From: Parvibacter caecicola
Lineage (GTDB): Bacteria > Actinomycetota > Coriobacteriia > Coriobacteriales > Eggerthellaceae
Reading direction: 5' to 3'
NCBI RefSeq assembly: GCF_003725335.1
Contig: NZ_QIBY01000005.1
Location: 56,985-120,984, forward strand
DNA: 64,000 nt
Part shown: one piece after another, positions 37,456 to 45,719 of the stretch
How the letters are laid out: every line of letters starts with the position of its first letter
How positions within the stretch are numbered: position 1 is the first letter of the stretch
The notes under the pieces: model-generated
Told to the model about the DNA's origin: nothing
What the model saw: the letters and a program-made list of their open reading frames with translations, nothing else
Databases searched by the model: none
Made by a program: the position numbers and the translations under genes

Positions 37456-37947
37456 CTATTTCGCAACTTGCTTAATCGCCTTACCCGACCACATTTCAAG
37501 CGCCTTTACAGTAGACGTAATTTTTTCCAGCTCCTGGCGTATTTTCTCAAACTCAGCTAATTCGTCTTCGCTAACATCCCCATCTGCAGCAATCTCTATA
37601 AGCCTGTTCTTCATCTGGCTCGTGCTATTTAGAGAGGCGATCATCTGCAGCACTATAATAGGCAGCTCTGATTGCTCAGGCTGCTCAATGTAGGGAACAC
37701 CCTCATCCCTTCCAATCGGACACTGCATTGCACAGTAATAATTGCACAGAGACGGCTCGTCATAAACCTCGGCCAGAACAAGCACCTCATCGGGCCTAAT
37801 TGCCGCCCGGTTCTTTTCTATCCGCTCGAGCCTGTTCTCGTCTATGCACTTCAATTCAAGAGCAGCCTTTGCCCTAGTCCAGTGCAATTTTTCACACCTG
37901 ATCTGCTCGTACAGACTCGAATATCGCTTTTTCTTGCTGTCGCTCAT
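37456..37947 (-). CDS. XRE-like helix-turn-helix protein
   Basis: 163 residues from the ATG at 37947 with AAGGG upstream; the open frame extends further but the start of homology is here (MSDSKKKRYSSLYEQIRCEK). An HTH_3-like unit spans about 15-65 (WTRAKAALELKCIDENRLER, PDEVLVLAEVYDEP), then CNYYCAMQCPIG with three cysteines, then a long predicted helix to the C-terminus. This layout (HTH plus NYYC..CPIG) is common in Firmicutes and Coriobacteria HTH proteins of accessory regions. Probably a regulator of the neighbouring small genes. Confidence 0.75.
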   Translation of the reverse strand: MSDSKKKRYSSLYEQIRCEKLHWTRAKAALELKCIDENRLERIEKNRAAIRPDEVLVLAEVYDEPSLCNYYCAMQCPIGRDEGVPYIEQPEQSELPIIVLQMIASLNSTSQMKNRLIEIAADGDVSEDELAEFEKIRQELEKITSTVKALEMWSGKAIKQVAK

Positions 37948-38082
37948 CGCGGAACCCTTCGTTATTTTCGCGAAAATTGAGGAAAAAAGACCCCGGTTTC
38001 CACGAATCCTGCATGCGTCTATTTTCCCCTTAATCCCCAAAATATGAAACATCAAAGTTCCCGAGACCGAAGGAGAGAAACC

Positions 38083-38343
38083 ATGGGACTGAGATTGACC
38101 AAGGCTGTAAGGCAGCAGCTGTTGGACGACAACGACGGCTTCACCACCTCGACCTACTACGAGGGTAAGAACTTCCGAGAGCAGCGCGATTACAGCATTG
38201 AAGGCGGTGAGCTTCATATCCGAGCTCGAGGAAAAACCTCTTGGGCTGATAGCCGTTTTGACGATGAGTGGGTTGCCGACGAAGAAGAAACTCATCACTT
38301 CCTTTACCGGCACCTACATGAAATTCAAATTCCGAAAGAATAG
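38083..38343 (+). CDS. Hypothetical small protein, 86 aa
   Basis: ATG at 38083 preceded by GAAGGAGAG. Sequence starts MGLRLTKAVRQQLLDDNDG; the rest is acidic and aromatic (DSRFDDEWVADEEETHHF). No signal or membrane segment. First of three closely spaced plus-strand small genes with good ribosome-binding sites, divergent from the HTH gene, which may control them. Family unknown. Confidence 0.65.
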   Translation: MGLRLTKAVRQQLLDDNDGFTTSTYYEGKNFREQRDYSIEGGELHIRARGKTSWADSRFDDEWVADEEETHHFLYRHLHEIQIPKE

Positions 38344-38388
38344 CAAGTATCGAGGCTAAAGGTCGCAGAACAAGAAAAGGAGAGAACA

Positions 38389-38535
38389 ATGGCCAGGAGA
38401 ACGCGGAGCGATTGCAGGATCGGCACCCTAGAGAAGAAGCTCGGTTTGGGCAAAGGAGCATTTCGCCACCCAAGCGGTCGAGACATCCGGAGCGATATGA
38501 AGCTCGGCACATTGCGAAAGAAGACAAATAAATAG
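38389..38535 (+). CDS. Hypothetical basic micro-protein with an internal repeat, 48 aa
   Basis: ATG at 38389 with AAAAGGAGAG 5 bases upstream. The protein is strongly basic and contains two copies of RSDxxxGTLxKK (RSDCRIGTLEKK and RSDMKLGTLRKK), one near each end. It lies between two other small genes in the same direction (spacing 45 and 12 bases). A nucleic-acid-binding peptide is plausible; family unknown. Confidence 0.5.
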   Translation: MARRTRSDCRIGTLEKKLGLGKGAFRHPSGRDIRSDMKLGTLRKKTNK

Positions 38536-38547
38536 AGAGGGAGAATC

Positions 38548-38820
38548 ATGAAGCACCTTTTCAAAGCAACAAAACTTGGATGGGACGAAGAGAAAGAGGG
38601 TATCTGGTTCGACTCGGACAAGTACACAGAAGAGGCAGCCAGGACGGAATTTGAAGAGTACGAGGGAACGACTCAAGAGGGGTATCCGTACACGGGTTAC
38701 GAATATGATGGGCAGCGCTACCACAGCATCGCATACTTAGGCGAGTTCGAAGACGACGAAATGCCGCATAATGATGACGAGTTATTCGAGATTCTTGCCA
38801 AGCAAAAACGGAACTCGTGA
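38548..38820 (+). CDS. Hypothetical acidic small protein, 90 aa
   Basis: ATG at 38548 with GAGGGAGA upstream. Acidic and Tyr-rich (EGYPYTGYEYDGQRYHSIAY), no membrane helix, ends EILAKQKRNS. It follows the basic 48-aa gene by 12 bases; an acidic-basic pair could form a complex. A perfect hairpin follows its stop. Function unknown. Confidence 0.6.
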   Translation: MKHLFKATKLGWDEEKEGIWFDSDKYTEEAARTEFEEYEGTTQEGYPYTGYEYDGQRYHSIAYLGEFEDDEMPHNDDELFEILAKQKRNS

Positions 38821-38836
38821 GATCTGCGACTCATCA

Positions 38837-38863
38837 CCGGGAAAGACCTAAGGTCTTTCCCGG
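38837..38863 (+). terminator. Hairpin after the three small genes
   Basis: Perfect 12-bp stem CCGGGAAAGACC / GGTCTTTCCCGG with a 3-nt loop, 16 bases after the stop. No T-run follows, so termination is uncertain. Confidence 0.5.
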
Positions 38864-39135
38864 ATGGCTGCCCAGCATAAATGCGCTAAACAGACGATCG
38901 ATGGAATGCGGATACCCACCGACCGTCTGCACTACTTTCGATACCTTATTCCGCAAGGTTCCAGAGGCATCCATCACAGCAAAACTCTCTTATCTTCTTT
39001 ACGCCGATCTGCGCCGCCGCAGATGCCAACCGCGCGACGATGTCAAAGAAGGGGCGAAATTGACGGGGCCCGGCGGCCGGAAACGGAGCGCGTGGGCCAT
39101 CACACCCCCTATTGAGAAACTCAAAAGAGCTCACC

Positions 39136-39288
39136 ATGGTCGTCGATGAAATTCTTGACGCTATCGAGCGCTTCACAGTGGGTCCCTCCAGACCGCACAC
39201 AGCCGATGCCCAGACCATCGCGCCCATGGCCCACCGCCTTCTGGACGCCGGACCCGTGAAACACAAGGCTTACGCAAATGCTGAATGA
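39136..39288 (+). pseudogene. Decayed copy of the 5' end of sdaA
   Basis: A 50-codon frame matches the first roughly 40 residues of the L-serine dehydratase at 40792: VGPSRPHTADAQTIAPMAHR here against VGPSSSHTAGALRIALMTRR there. The similarity extends upstream through the leader (from about 39056), including GGGGCCCGGCGG.. and the GAGAAACTCAAA.. stretch before the ATG. It ends near 39262 and the frame stops at 39288. This is a truncated, non-functional duplicate. Confidence 0.78.
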
Positions 39289-39503
39289 GTCAATGCAGAT
39301 TCCTCAGGACTCTTGCCTTTCTCCACGCAGAAAGCTAGATAATCGTCTACGGTCTCATGAAAGGCCCGCTCGACATCGGCGGCCGATTCGGCCTCGAAGT
39401 AAATGCCGTCCCGCATGCCCACAACGGACCCGCAAAGTAACTTGGAATCCCCGTCGAACTCCGCCGTCGCGTAATACCCCTTGCAAGTAAGCACATTGCA
39501 CAC
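39270..39503 (-). pseudogene. C-terminally truncated HicB-like gene
   Basis: GTG at 39503 with AAAGGGAAC upstream. Residues 1-67 match the 35723-36053 copy (MCNVLTCKGYYATAEFDG, RDGIYFEAESAADVERAF, DDYLAFCVEKGKSPEE), then the frame runs into antisense of the sdaA relic and stops. The DNA-binding domain is missing. Here the middle frame is intact, which identifies the frameshift in the other copy. Confidence 0.72.
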
Positions 39504-39670
39504 GAAACGTTCCCTTTGCGAAGCAACGCGATGCACGCTTGCGCCGCATTCACCTCGCTTGACGGACGGGGGATGCATTATAAACATTCGCCCATCGTCG
39601 CGGCGATAAAACCTAACGCGAAAGCCCGATGCAGCGCCATCTGGATCCATTTCGAATCCATAAAGTGAGC

Positions 39671-39964
39671 TTACAAAGCGTCCTCTAGCTCTTCCCTCGT
39701 ATAGCCAAACATGTAATCCTCATCCTTGCCATTGGACATCCAGATATCAGCCGCATCGTATACGCTGATTGACTCTCCTTCGCCGTCGTCATCATCGCAT
39801 TCGCCATACGGGCTATTGTGACACGTATCACACCACCAACCGCTATAGCTATAACGCCGATGCATTTCGCTCCCGCAATTTGGACATGTTCCCGTCTCGT
39901 AATAATCTGAGTCTTCCGAACTGCTGCCGGAAAAGGCACTCAAAACGCCATCCAAAATACCCAT
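39671..39964 (-). CDS. Hypothetical protein with a zinc-ribbon pair
   Basis: 97 residues from the ATG at 39964 with AAAGGGAG 6 bases upstream. After a short hydrophobic N-terminus (MGILDGVLSAFSG) comes GTCPNCGSEMHRR and WWCDTCHNS, two CX2C knuckles likely to bind zinc. An acidic stretch and an ending YTREELEDAL follow. No family recognised. It lies in the decayed island but looks intact. Confidence 0.55.
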   Translation of the reverse strand: MGILDGVLSAFSGSSSEDSDYYETGTCPNCGSEMHRRYSYSGWWCDTCHNSPYGECDDDDGEGESISVYDAADIWMSNGKDEDYMFGYTREELEDAL

Positions 39965-40131
39965 ATTACTCCCTTTCAAATCCTCCAAATGAAACGTGAA
40001 TATTATGCCTGCGTTCAGACGCACGCTCCATTTTGCTGCCCAGACAAGCAGGAAGGCACTCATGGCCACCGCAATTCCAAGTAATGAGGATCCTTGAGAC
40101 CAAACTGTGCCGACTTCTCAAGCCAGTCCGG

Positions 40132-40494
40132 CTAGAAGCTCATTGTCTCACCGCCAATTCCTTCATCCTCAAGCATTTCACGCAATGCATCGCTGACACC
40201 GTATTCGAAAAAACCATCTATGTCGCTATCACCCTGCGACTGATCAATATGGCTCTCATCCGGACAATAGTAACACACGCCATACCCTCCGACAGAATCG
40301 TCCCAATCGACGTCGACTTCCATACAGGCCGTAGCAATGTCGTAATTGTCGTTACCATGATTTGTCCTAATGTATTCGAATGGAATCGAGAAATGGTAGT
40401 GATCCTCCTGTTTCAACGACCCCAAATCGGCGCCATCCCAATCGAGCGCAGCATTCACCCCCACCGTTGCTGACAGACAGCGCAATTGTAACAA
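40132..40494 (-). CDS. Hypothetical protein, domain also present as a relic at 37328-37447
   Basis: Up to 120 residues; the start is uncertain (TTG at 40494, or an internal GTG). Acidic and Tyr-rich, with KQEDHYHFSIPFEYIRTNH, ACMEVDVDWDD and a CYYCPDES pair. The upstream end overlaps the MerR-like relic in another frame, so this may be the C-terminal part of a frameshifted regulator-like protein. Confidence 0.45.
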   Translation of the reverse strand: MLQLRCLSATVGVNAALDWDGADLGSLKQEDHYHFSIPFEYIRTNHGNDNYDIATACMEVDVDWDDSVGGYGVCYYCPDESHIDQSQGDSDIDGFFEYGVSDALREMLEDEGIGGETMSF

Positions 40495-40579
40495 GGCCGC
40501 TTTTGTCGTAGAGGTACAGCGTTCGCTCGCTCACGCCGGTCATGCGCACCACTTCGCGAACCGTCAGCAACTCTTCCAT
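40367..40579 (-). pseudogene. MerR-type HTH relic
   Basis: From the ATG at 40579, MEELLTVREVVRMTGVSERT and LYLYDKSGL match the MerR N-terminal winged HTH. The frame then continues into unrelated sequence over the hypothetical protein and stops. Either a truncated regulator or the frameshifted N-terminus of its neighbour. Confidence 0.5.
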
Positions 40580-40791
40580 CTGGGTTCCTCTTTCCCGTTT
40601 CTCCACGTCATGCGGCAATTTTAGCGCTGCGGGCGCCGCCGTTCCTCAGCTGTTGGCTGAAACTGTAAACGCCGACCACGCGTTGACGTCAAGAGGAAAA
40701 GCGAAATCCTGTTGACGGAACGGGCCCGGCGGGCGGAAAACGGGGCGCATGGGCTATCATTTTCCCATCGAGAAGCTCAAAGGAGTTCGCC

Positions 40792-42477
40792 ATGACCACT
40801 TACGGAATCCGCGACGTTATCGGCCCCTTCATGGTGGGCCCGTCCAGTTCGCACACGGCCGGTGCCCTGCGCATCGCGCTCATGACCCGTCGCCTTTTGG
40901 GCGCCGAGCCGGTGGAAGCGGTGTTCAAACTGTACGGCAGCTTCGCCCACACCTACCACGGCCACGGCACCGACCGCGCCCTGGTGGCGGGGCTTTTGGG
41001 GCTGGCCCCCGACGACTTGCGGGTGCGCGACTCGTTCCAACTGGCGAAGGAGGCGGGGCTGGCCTTCTCCTTCCACCCCGACGACAAAACCCAAACGCCC
41101 CACCCCAACACGGTGGACATCCGCGTGAAGGACGCCTCCGGCGCCGTCACCGAAATCCGCGGCGAATCCATCGGCGGCGGCGCGGCGCAGATCACCGCCA
41201 TCAACGGCGTGGACGTGCTGCTCACCGGCCAGTACCACTCGCTGGTGGTGAAGCAGAAGGACGTGCGCGGCGTGCTGGCCTTCATCGCCGCCTGCGTTGC
41301 GGAGATGGAAGTGAACATCGCCACCACCAAGCTGTTCCGCGAGCGCAAGGGCGACGTGGCCTACACGGTGATGGAAACCGACGACCCCATCCCGCCCGCC
41401 ATCGGGCAGATGCTGGCCGCCAACCCGAAGATCCTGCAGGTGCGCATCGTGCCCAGCGACCGCTCGGCCGAAAGCGCGGCCCCCATCAGCGAACAGGAAG
41501 CGCTGGAAGAAGGGCTTGCCCCCACCGGCTTCGGGGCCGATCTTTCCGCCGAAGAGGCCAGCTTGCTGTTCGAAGCGGTGGACTTCAAAAACGGCGCCCA
41601 GCTGCTGTCCTTCGCCGAAAAAGAGCATCTGGCCCTGTCTGACGCCATCTGCCGCCGCGAGCGCTGCCTGCTGGCGTCGCTGGGCATTGCCGTGGACGAC
41701 ACCCACCGCTACCTGGGCGAAGCGCTGCAGGTGATGAAGGCGTCGGCCACTGGCCCCCTCACCGACCCCAAAAAATCCATGGGCGGCCTCATTGGCGGCG
41801 AGGCCCAAAAGCTGTGGCAGCAGATGCAGAAAGGCGACGGGTTCGGCGACAGCCTGCAAACCCGCGCGGTGATGTACGCCCAAGCGGTGCTGGAAACCAA
41901 CGCCTCCATGGGCCGCATCGTTGCCGCACCCACTGCCGGGTCGGCCGGCGTGGTGCCGGCGGTGCTGATGGCGCTGCAAGACGTGTACCACTTCACCGAC
42001 GAGCAACTGGCCCGCGGCCTGGCCAACGCTGGCGCCATAGGCATGCTGATCATGGAGAACGCCAGCGTGTCCGGCGCCGAGGGCGGCTGTCAAGCGGAAG
42101 TGGGCAGTGCCAGCGCCATGGCGGCCAGCGCCGCGGTGGAGCTAATGGGCGGCACCCCGGCCCAGTGCCTGGAGGCGGCCGCCATCGCCATCGCCGGACT
42201 GCTGGGGCTGGTGTGCGACCCCATCGGCGGCCTGGTGGAGGCCCCGTGCCAGAAGCGCAACGCCACCGGCGCCGCCAATGCCCTGGCCGCGGCCCAGTTG
42301 GCGCTGGCCGGCATCGACAGCTACGTGGGGTTCGACGAAACGGTGACCGCCATGTACGCGGTGGGCCGCAGCCTGCCCTTCGAGCTGCGGGAAAGCGCCT
42401 TGGGCGGCCTGGCCGCCACCCCCAGCGCCTGCCAACTGTGCGGCGCCTGCGCCCCCGGCGCCCAGCCCTGCAACTAG
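40792..42477 (+). CDS. sdaA: L-serine ammonia-lyase (serine dehydratase), iron-sulfur type
   Basis: 561 residues; converts L-serine to pyruvate and ammonia. The N-terminal beta domain starts YGIRDVIGPFMVGPSSSHTAG. The catalytic alpha domain includes MGRIVAAPTAGSAG and the three expected [4Fe-4S] ligands in EGGCQAEVGSA, LVCDPIGGLV and EAPCQKRNA. The chain is about 100 residues longer than E. coli SdaA, mostly between the domains (about 230-330). It ends with GACAPGAQPCN; a near-terminal Cys is known in Legionella LSD to cap the cluster in a tail-in-mouth manner. AAAGGAG lies 5-6 bases before the ATG. A decayed copy of its 5' end lies 1.7 kb upstream. Confidence 0.93.
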   Translation: MTTYGIRDVIGPFMVGPSSSHTAGALRIALMTRRLLGAEPVEAVFKLYGSFAHTYHGHGTDRALVAGLLGLAPDDLRVRDSFQLAKEAGLAFSFHPDDKTQTPHPNTVDIRVKDASGAVTEIRGESIGGGAAQITAINGVDVLLTGQYHSLVVKQKDVRGVLAFIAACVAEMEVNIATTKLFRERKGDVAYTVMETDDPIPPAIGQMLAANPKILQVRIVPSDRSAESAAPISEQEALEEGLAPTGFGADLSAEEASLLFEAVDFKNGAQLLSFAEKEHLALSDAICRRERCLLASLGIAVDDTHRYLGEALQVMKASATGPLTDPKKSMGGLIGGEAQKLWQQMQKGDGFGDSLQTRAVMYAQAVLETNASMGRIVAAPTAGSAGVVPAVLMALQDVYHFTDEQLARGLANAGAIGMLIMENASVSGAEGGCQAEVGSASAMAASAAVELMGGTPAQCLEAAAIAIAGLLGLVCDPIGGLVEAPCQKRNATGAANALAAAQLALAGIDSYVGFDETVTAMYAVGRSLPFELRESALGGLAATPSACQLCGACAPGAQPCN

Positions 42478-42491
42478 GGGCCCGTGGCCCA

Positions 42492-42512
42492 GGCAGAGAT
42501 AGAATCTCTGCC
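42492..42512 (+). repeat. REP-like palindrome after sdaA (family A, copy 1)
   Basis: GGCAGAGAT / ATCTCTGCC stem with an AGA loop, then CCTACGAA, 14 bases after the sdaA stop. Read on the other strand it is GTAG followed by a palindrome, the typical REP layout. Confidence 0.75.
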
Positions 42513-42570
42513 CTACGAAGAACCCGCGCGTGCCAAAAGTGAACGGCCCCCGGCACACCCCCGACACATC

Positions 42571-42773
42571 ACAGGTCCACGACAGTAGCCGAGGGTTTCC
42601 CAGGTGCCCCAGATTGGCCCGAAGGCCGGCCGAGCGCACTTCGGTGCGCGAGGGTAAGGCCTGAGCGCCAAGATGGGGCGCATGGGGAAGCCTCGGCGGA
42701 CGAGCAGTTCCGTCGTCCGCCAGGACGGCGGAACCCCCGGCGCAAGATGGGGTGCATGGGGAAGCCTCGGCGG
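42571..42773 (-). ncRNA. Post-stop structured element after pcrA (family U, copy 4)
   Basis: Minus-strand order: a repeated outer-arm segment right after the pcrA stop, the GNCA-loop hairpin (42708-42733; TTCCGTCGTCC arm), then the long hairpin with arms CCGAGGCTTCCCC / GGGAAACCCTCGG. The conserved tip is GCGCAC-CGAA-GTGCGC, and the tail is GTGGACCTGTGATG. Orientation assigns it to pcrA and not to the convergent sdaA. It is the most complete copy. Confidence 0.65.
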
Positions 42774-42775
42774 AA

Positions 42776-45328
42776 CTACCCTACCTTCACTATGGGGGCA
42801 TAGTCTTTCAGCAGCTTTTTGGTTTGGCCTGATTTGGCGAACTTGATGTGCAGGGTGTCGCCGTCCACCTTCACCACGCGGCCGCGGCCGAAGGTTTTGT
42901 GGTCCACCGTGTCTCCCACGGCGAAGGTGGCGCCGGCACCGGACTTCTTCCGGGAAGCCGCCGAGCCCAATCCGCCCGATCCGCTGGCGCCGAACGCGCG
43001 CCCGCCGTCGCTGCCGCCGCGGGTCATCTCATTGAAGGAGCGGCCCGTGCCTGAACCGAACGAGCCGCGGCCGGAATAACCGCTGCGTCCCGCCCGGTCG
43101 CGGTCGCCGCGGCCGGCCGACCCGGACGCGCTGGAGCGGCCGAACACGCGCCCCTCCCCCGCCTCGGTGCCGCTGCCGGCAATGCCGCGACGGCTGCCGC
43201 GCTTCTCCCAACCGGTACCGGAAAAGCCGGAAGACCCCAAACCGGACGTTTGGCGCAGCTCTGCCGGAATCTCCTGCAGAAACCGCGATGTGGGATTGGC
43301 GGACGTCTGGCCGAAAATCTGCCGCTGCTGGGCGCAGGTGAGGTACAGGCACTTGCGAGCCCGGGTGATGGCCACGTAGGCCAGCCGCCGCTCTTCCTCC
43401 ACCGCCACCGGGTCGCGCATGGAATTCACGTGCGGGAACAGGCTCTCTTCCATGCCGGCCACCCACACGCAATCGAACTCCAGGCCCTTGGCGGCGTGCA
43501 CCGTCATCAGCGTCACCGCGTGGCCGTCGTCGGTCATGGTGTCCAAATCGGTGCGCAACCGCACCCATTCGATGAAGTCCGCCAGCGAATTGCCCCGCAG
43601 CACCCGCACCGGCTGGTCATCGGCCGCCACATCGGCAACTCCAGCGAACAGCCCCTCGCCTGTGGCCGCGCCAGCAGCCGCCTCGACCGCCACCGCTTCT
43701 CCCGGCACGGCCGCTACCTGGGCGCCCTCTCCCACAGCCGGCGCCGCATACAGGGCGTCGTCGTCCTCGTGGGTTTCCTGGAACTCCTGCACCACGCCCA
43801 TGAACTCCTGGATGTTCTCCACCCGGCTCTTGGCCTCGTCGGTGCCCTCCGCCAGCAGCGCCTCCACCAGCCCGGCCCGGTCCACAATCGTCGAAATCAC
43901 CTGGCGCAGATCGCCGCTCCAGGTGCCCGCTTCCTTGATCAGGGAAACGAAGGCCGCCAGGGCGTTGCGGGTGGCGGCCCGCAGGTCGTCCTCGGTCACC
44001 GCCTGCTCGCAAGCCTCCAAAAACGTAATGCCGAAGGTGCGCTGCAGCCCTTCGATGCGCTCCACCGTGGTTTTGCCGATGCCCCGTTTGGGCACGTTGA
44101 TCACCCGCTTGGCGGCCAAATCGTCGGCGGGGTTCACCGCCAGCGTGAGGTAGGCCATCACGTCGCGGATCTCGGCGCGGTCGAAAAAGCGCGTGCCCCC
44201 CACGATGTGGTAGGGCACGCCGGCCCGCAGCAACATGTCTTCCAGCATACGGGACTGGGCGTTGGTGCGGTAGAACAGCGCCATGTCGTCGTAGGACTGG
44301 CCGCGACTATGGCGCTTCTCAATCTCGCCGGCAATCCAGCGCCCCTCGTCCCGCTCGTCGGTGGCCAGGTACACCTGAATCTTCTCACCGTCGCCGGCAG
44401 TGGTGAACAGCCGCTTCTCCTTGCGCTTCGAGTTATTGGCTATCACCGCGTTGGCGGCGGCCAAAATGTTGCCCACGCTGCGGTAATTCTGCTCCAACTT
44501 CACCACGTTGGCATTGGGGAAATCCTGCTCGAAATTCAAGATGTTGGTGATGTCGGCGCCGCGCCACGAGTAAATGGACTGGTCGTCGTCGCCCACCACC
44601 ATGATGTTCTTCTCGGGCCCCACCAGCATCATGGTGATGGCGTACTGAGCGTGGTTGGTGTCCTGGTACTCGTCCACCATGATGTAGCGGAAGCGCTGCT
44701 GGTAGGCCTCCCGCACGTCTTCGTGATGCTTCAGCAGCAGGTAGGCGTACAGCAGCAAATCGTCGAAGTCGAAGGCGTTGGCCGCGCGCAACCGCTCCTG
44801 CAGCCGCGTGTACACCCGCGCGGCCACCTTCCCCACCGGGTCGGTTGCCGCCTTCGCGAACTCGCCAGGCACCAACAGCTTGTTCTTGCCATCAGAAATG
44901 CGGTTCATGATGTTGTTCAGCGGAAACACCTTGGGGTTGATGTCCAGTTCGGCCATCACTTCCTTGTACAGCCGCTTCATGTCGTCGGTGTCGTAAATGG
45001 TGAAGCTGTTGGTGAACCCCAGCCGGTCGGCATCTTGGCGCAGGATGCGCACGCACATGCTGTGGAAGGTGGACACCCACATGCCGCGGGCCCGCTGCCC
45101 CACCAAGCGACCCAAACGCTCGCGCATCTCGGCGGCCGCCTTGTTGGTGAAGGTGATGGCCAGAATCTGCCACGGCCAAACCTCCTCGTCCTCCAGCAAA
45201 TGCGCGATGCGGTAGGTGAGCACGCGGGTTTTGCCCGACCCGGCCCCTGCCAGCACCAAAAGCGGCCCCTGGGTGGTGAGCACCGCCTGCCGTTGCGGCT
45301 CGTTCAGAGAATCGATGTCGATGGGCAT
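42776..45328 (-). CDS. pcrA: UvrD/Rep-family DNA helicase PcrA
   Basis: 850-residue SF1A 3'-5' helicase for repair and rolling-circle replication. Motifs: Q-motif LNEPQRQAV, Walker A AGAGSGKT (27-34), Walker B MVDEYQDTNHAQY (about 225), QNYRS, VTLMTVHAAKGLEF and YVAITRARKCLYLTCA. From about 690 to 790 lies a Gly/Ser/Arg-rich disordered linker (for example GSGTGRSFNEMTRGG). A C-terminal SH3-like module with HKTFGRGRVVKVDGDTLHIK, the RNA-polymerase-binding Tudor-like domain of PcrA, follows. ATG start at 45328. Confidence 0.95.
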   Translation of the reverse strand: MPIDIDSLNEPQRQAVLTTQGPLLVLAGAGSGKTRVLTYRIAHLLEDEEVWPWQILAITFTNKAAAEMRERLGRLVGQRARGMWVSTFHSMCVRILRQDADRLGFTNSFTIYDTDDMKRLYKEVMAELDINPKVFPLNNIMNRISDGKNKLLVPGEFAKAATDPVGKVAARVYTRLQERLRAANAFDFDDLLLYAYLLLKHHEDVREAYQQRFRYIMVDEYQDTNHAQYAITMMLVGPEKNIMVVGDDDQSIYSWRGADITNILNFEQDFPNANVVKLEQNYRSVGNILAAANAVIANNSKRKEKRLFTTAGDGEKIQVYLATDERDEGRWIAGEIEKRHSRGQSYDDMALFYRTNAQSRMLEDMLLRAGVPYHIVGGTRFFDRAEIRDVMAYLTLAVNPADDLAAKRVINVPKRGIGKTTVERIEGLQRTFGITFLEACEQAVTEDDLRAATRNALAAFVSLIKEAGTWSGDLRQVISTIVDRAGLVEALLAEGTDEAKSRVENIQEFMGVVQEFQETHEDDDALYAAPAVGEGAQVAAVPGEAVAVEAAAGAATGEGLFAGVADVAADDQPVRVLRGNSLADFIEWVRLRTDLDTMTDDGHAVTLMTVHAAKGLEFDCVWVAGMEESLFPHVNSMRDPVAVEEERRLAYVAITRARKCLYLTCAQQRQIFGQTSANPTSRFLQEIPAELRQTSGLGSSGFSGTGWEKRGSRRGIAGSGTEAGEGRVFGRSSASGSAGRGDRDRAGRSGYSGRGSFGSGTGRSFNEMTRGGSDGGRAFGASGSGGLGSAASRKKSGAGATFAVGDTVDHKTFGRGRVVKVDGDTLHIKFAKSGQTKKLLKDYAPIVKVG

Positions 45329-45452
45329 AAAAACCTCCTGGGGCGAACAAAACGCGCGCTGAGGCGCGGAGAAGTCAACGGCTCGCTATTGTATCGCAGC
45401 CCACAACACCACGGCCCTAAGCCTCGGCAAAGAAACGAAACCTACGCGGGGC

Positions 45453-45572
45453 GCCGCGCGCCCTTCGCGCATCCGCCAAAGCAAGCGCCGCGCGGCCTTC
45501 GCGCAACCCCCGAAGTAAGCAAAGCCCTACGCAACCACACCGCGTGGCCCTCACGAATCCACCAAAGCAAGC
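45453..45572. repeat. Three degenerate 34-bp direct repeats
   Basis: Units at 45453-45486, 45487-45520 and 45539-45572 share CCGCG.GGCCTTCGCG and end CAAAGCAAGC. The first two are adjacent. Together with the element at 45575-45714 they fill most of the 391-base gap between pcrA and the DAHP synthase gene; 45329-45452 holds the presumed pcrA promoter region with no clear signal. Confidence 0.5.
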
Positions 45573-45574
45573 GA

Positions 45575-45714
45575 GAAGCCCCCTGGTGCCCAAGATTGCC
45601 CTGAAGAGCGGCCGAGCGCACTTCGGTGCGCGAGGGAAAGCTCTGAAGGGCAATATTGGGTGGCAGGGGGCTTCGCAGCGCCAAGCAGTTCCGATGTTCG
45701 ACAGGACATCGGAA
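45575..45714 (-). ncRNA. Post-stop structured element after the DAHP synthase gene (family U, copy 5)
   Basis: Five bases after the stop lies an 11-bp hairpin with a GACA loop (45689-45714), then GGCGCTGCG. A long hairpin follows with perfect outer arms GAAGCCCCCTG / CAGGGGGCTTC, middle arms ATTGCCCTTCAGAGC / GCTCTTCAGGGCAAT and tip GCGCAC-CGAA-GTGCGC. Nearly every part is paired, so this is the clearest fold of the family. Confidence 0.65.
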
Positions 45715-45719
45715 TAATT

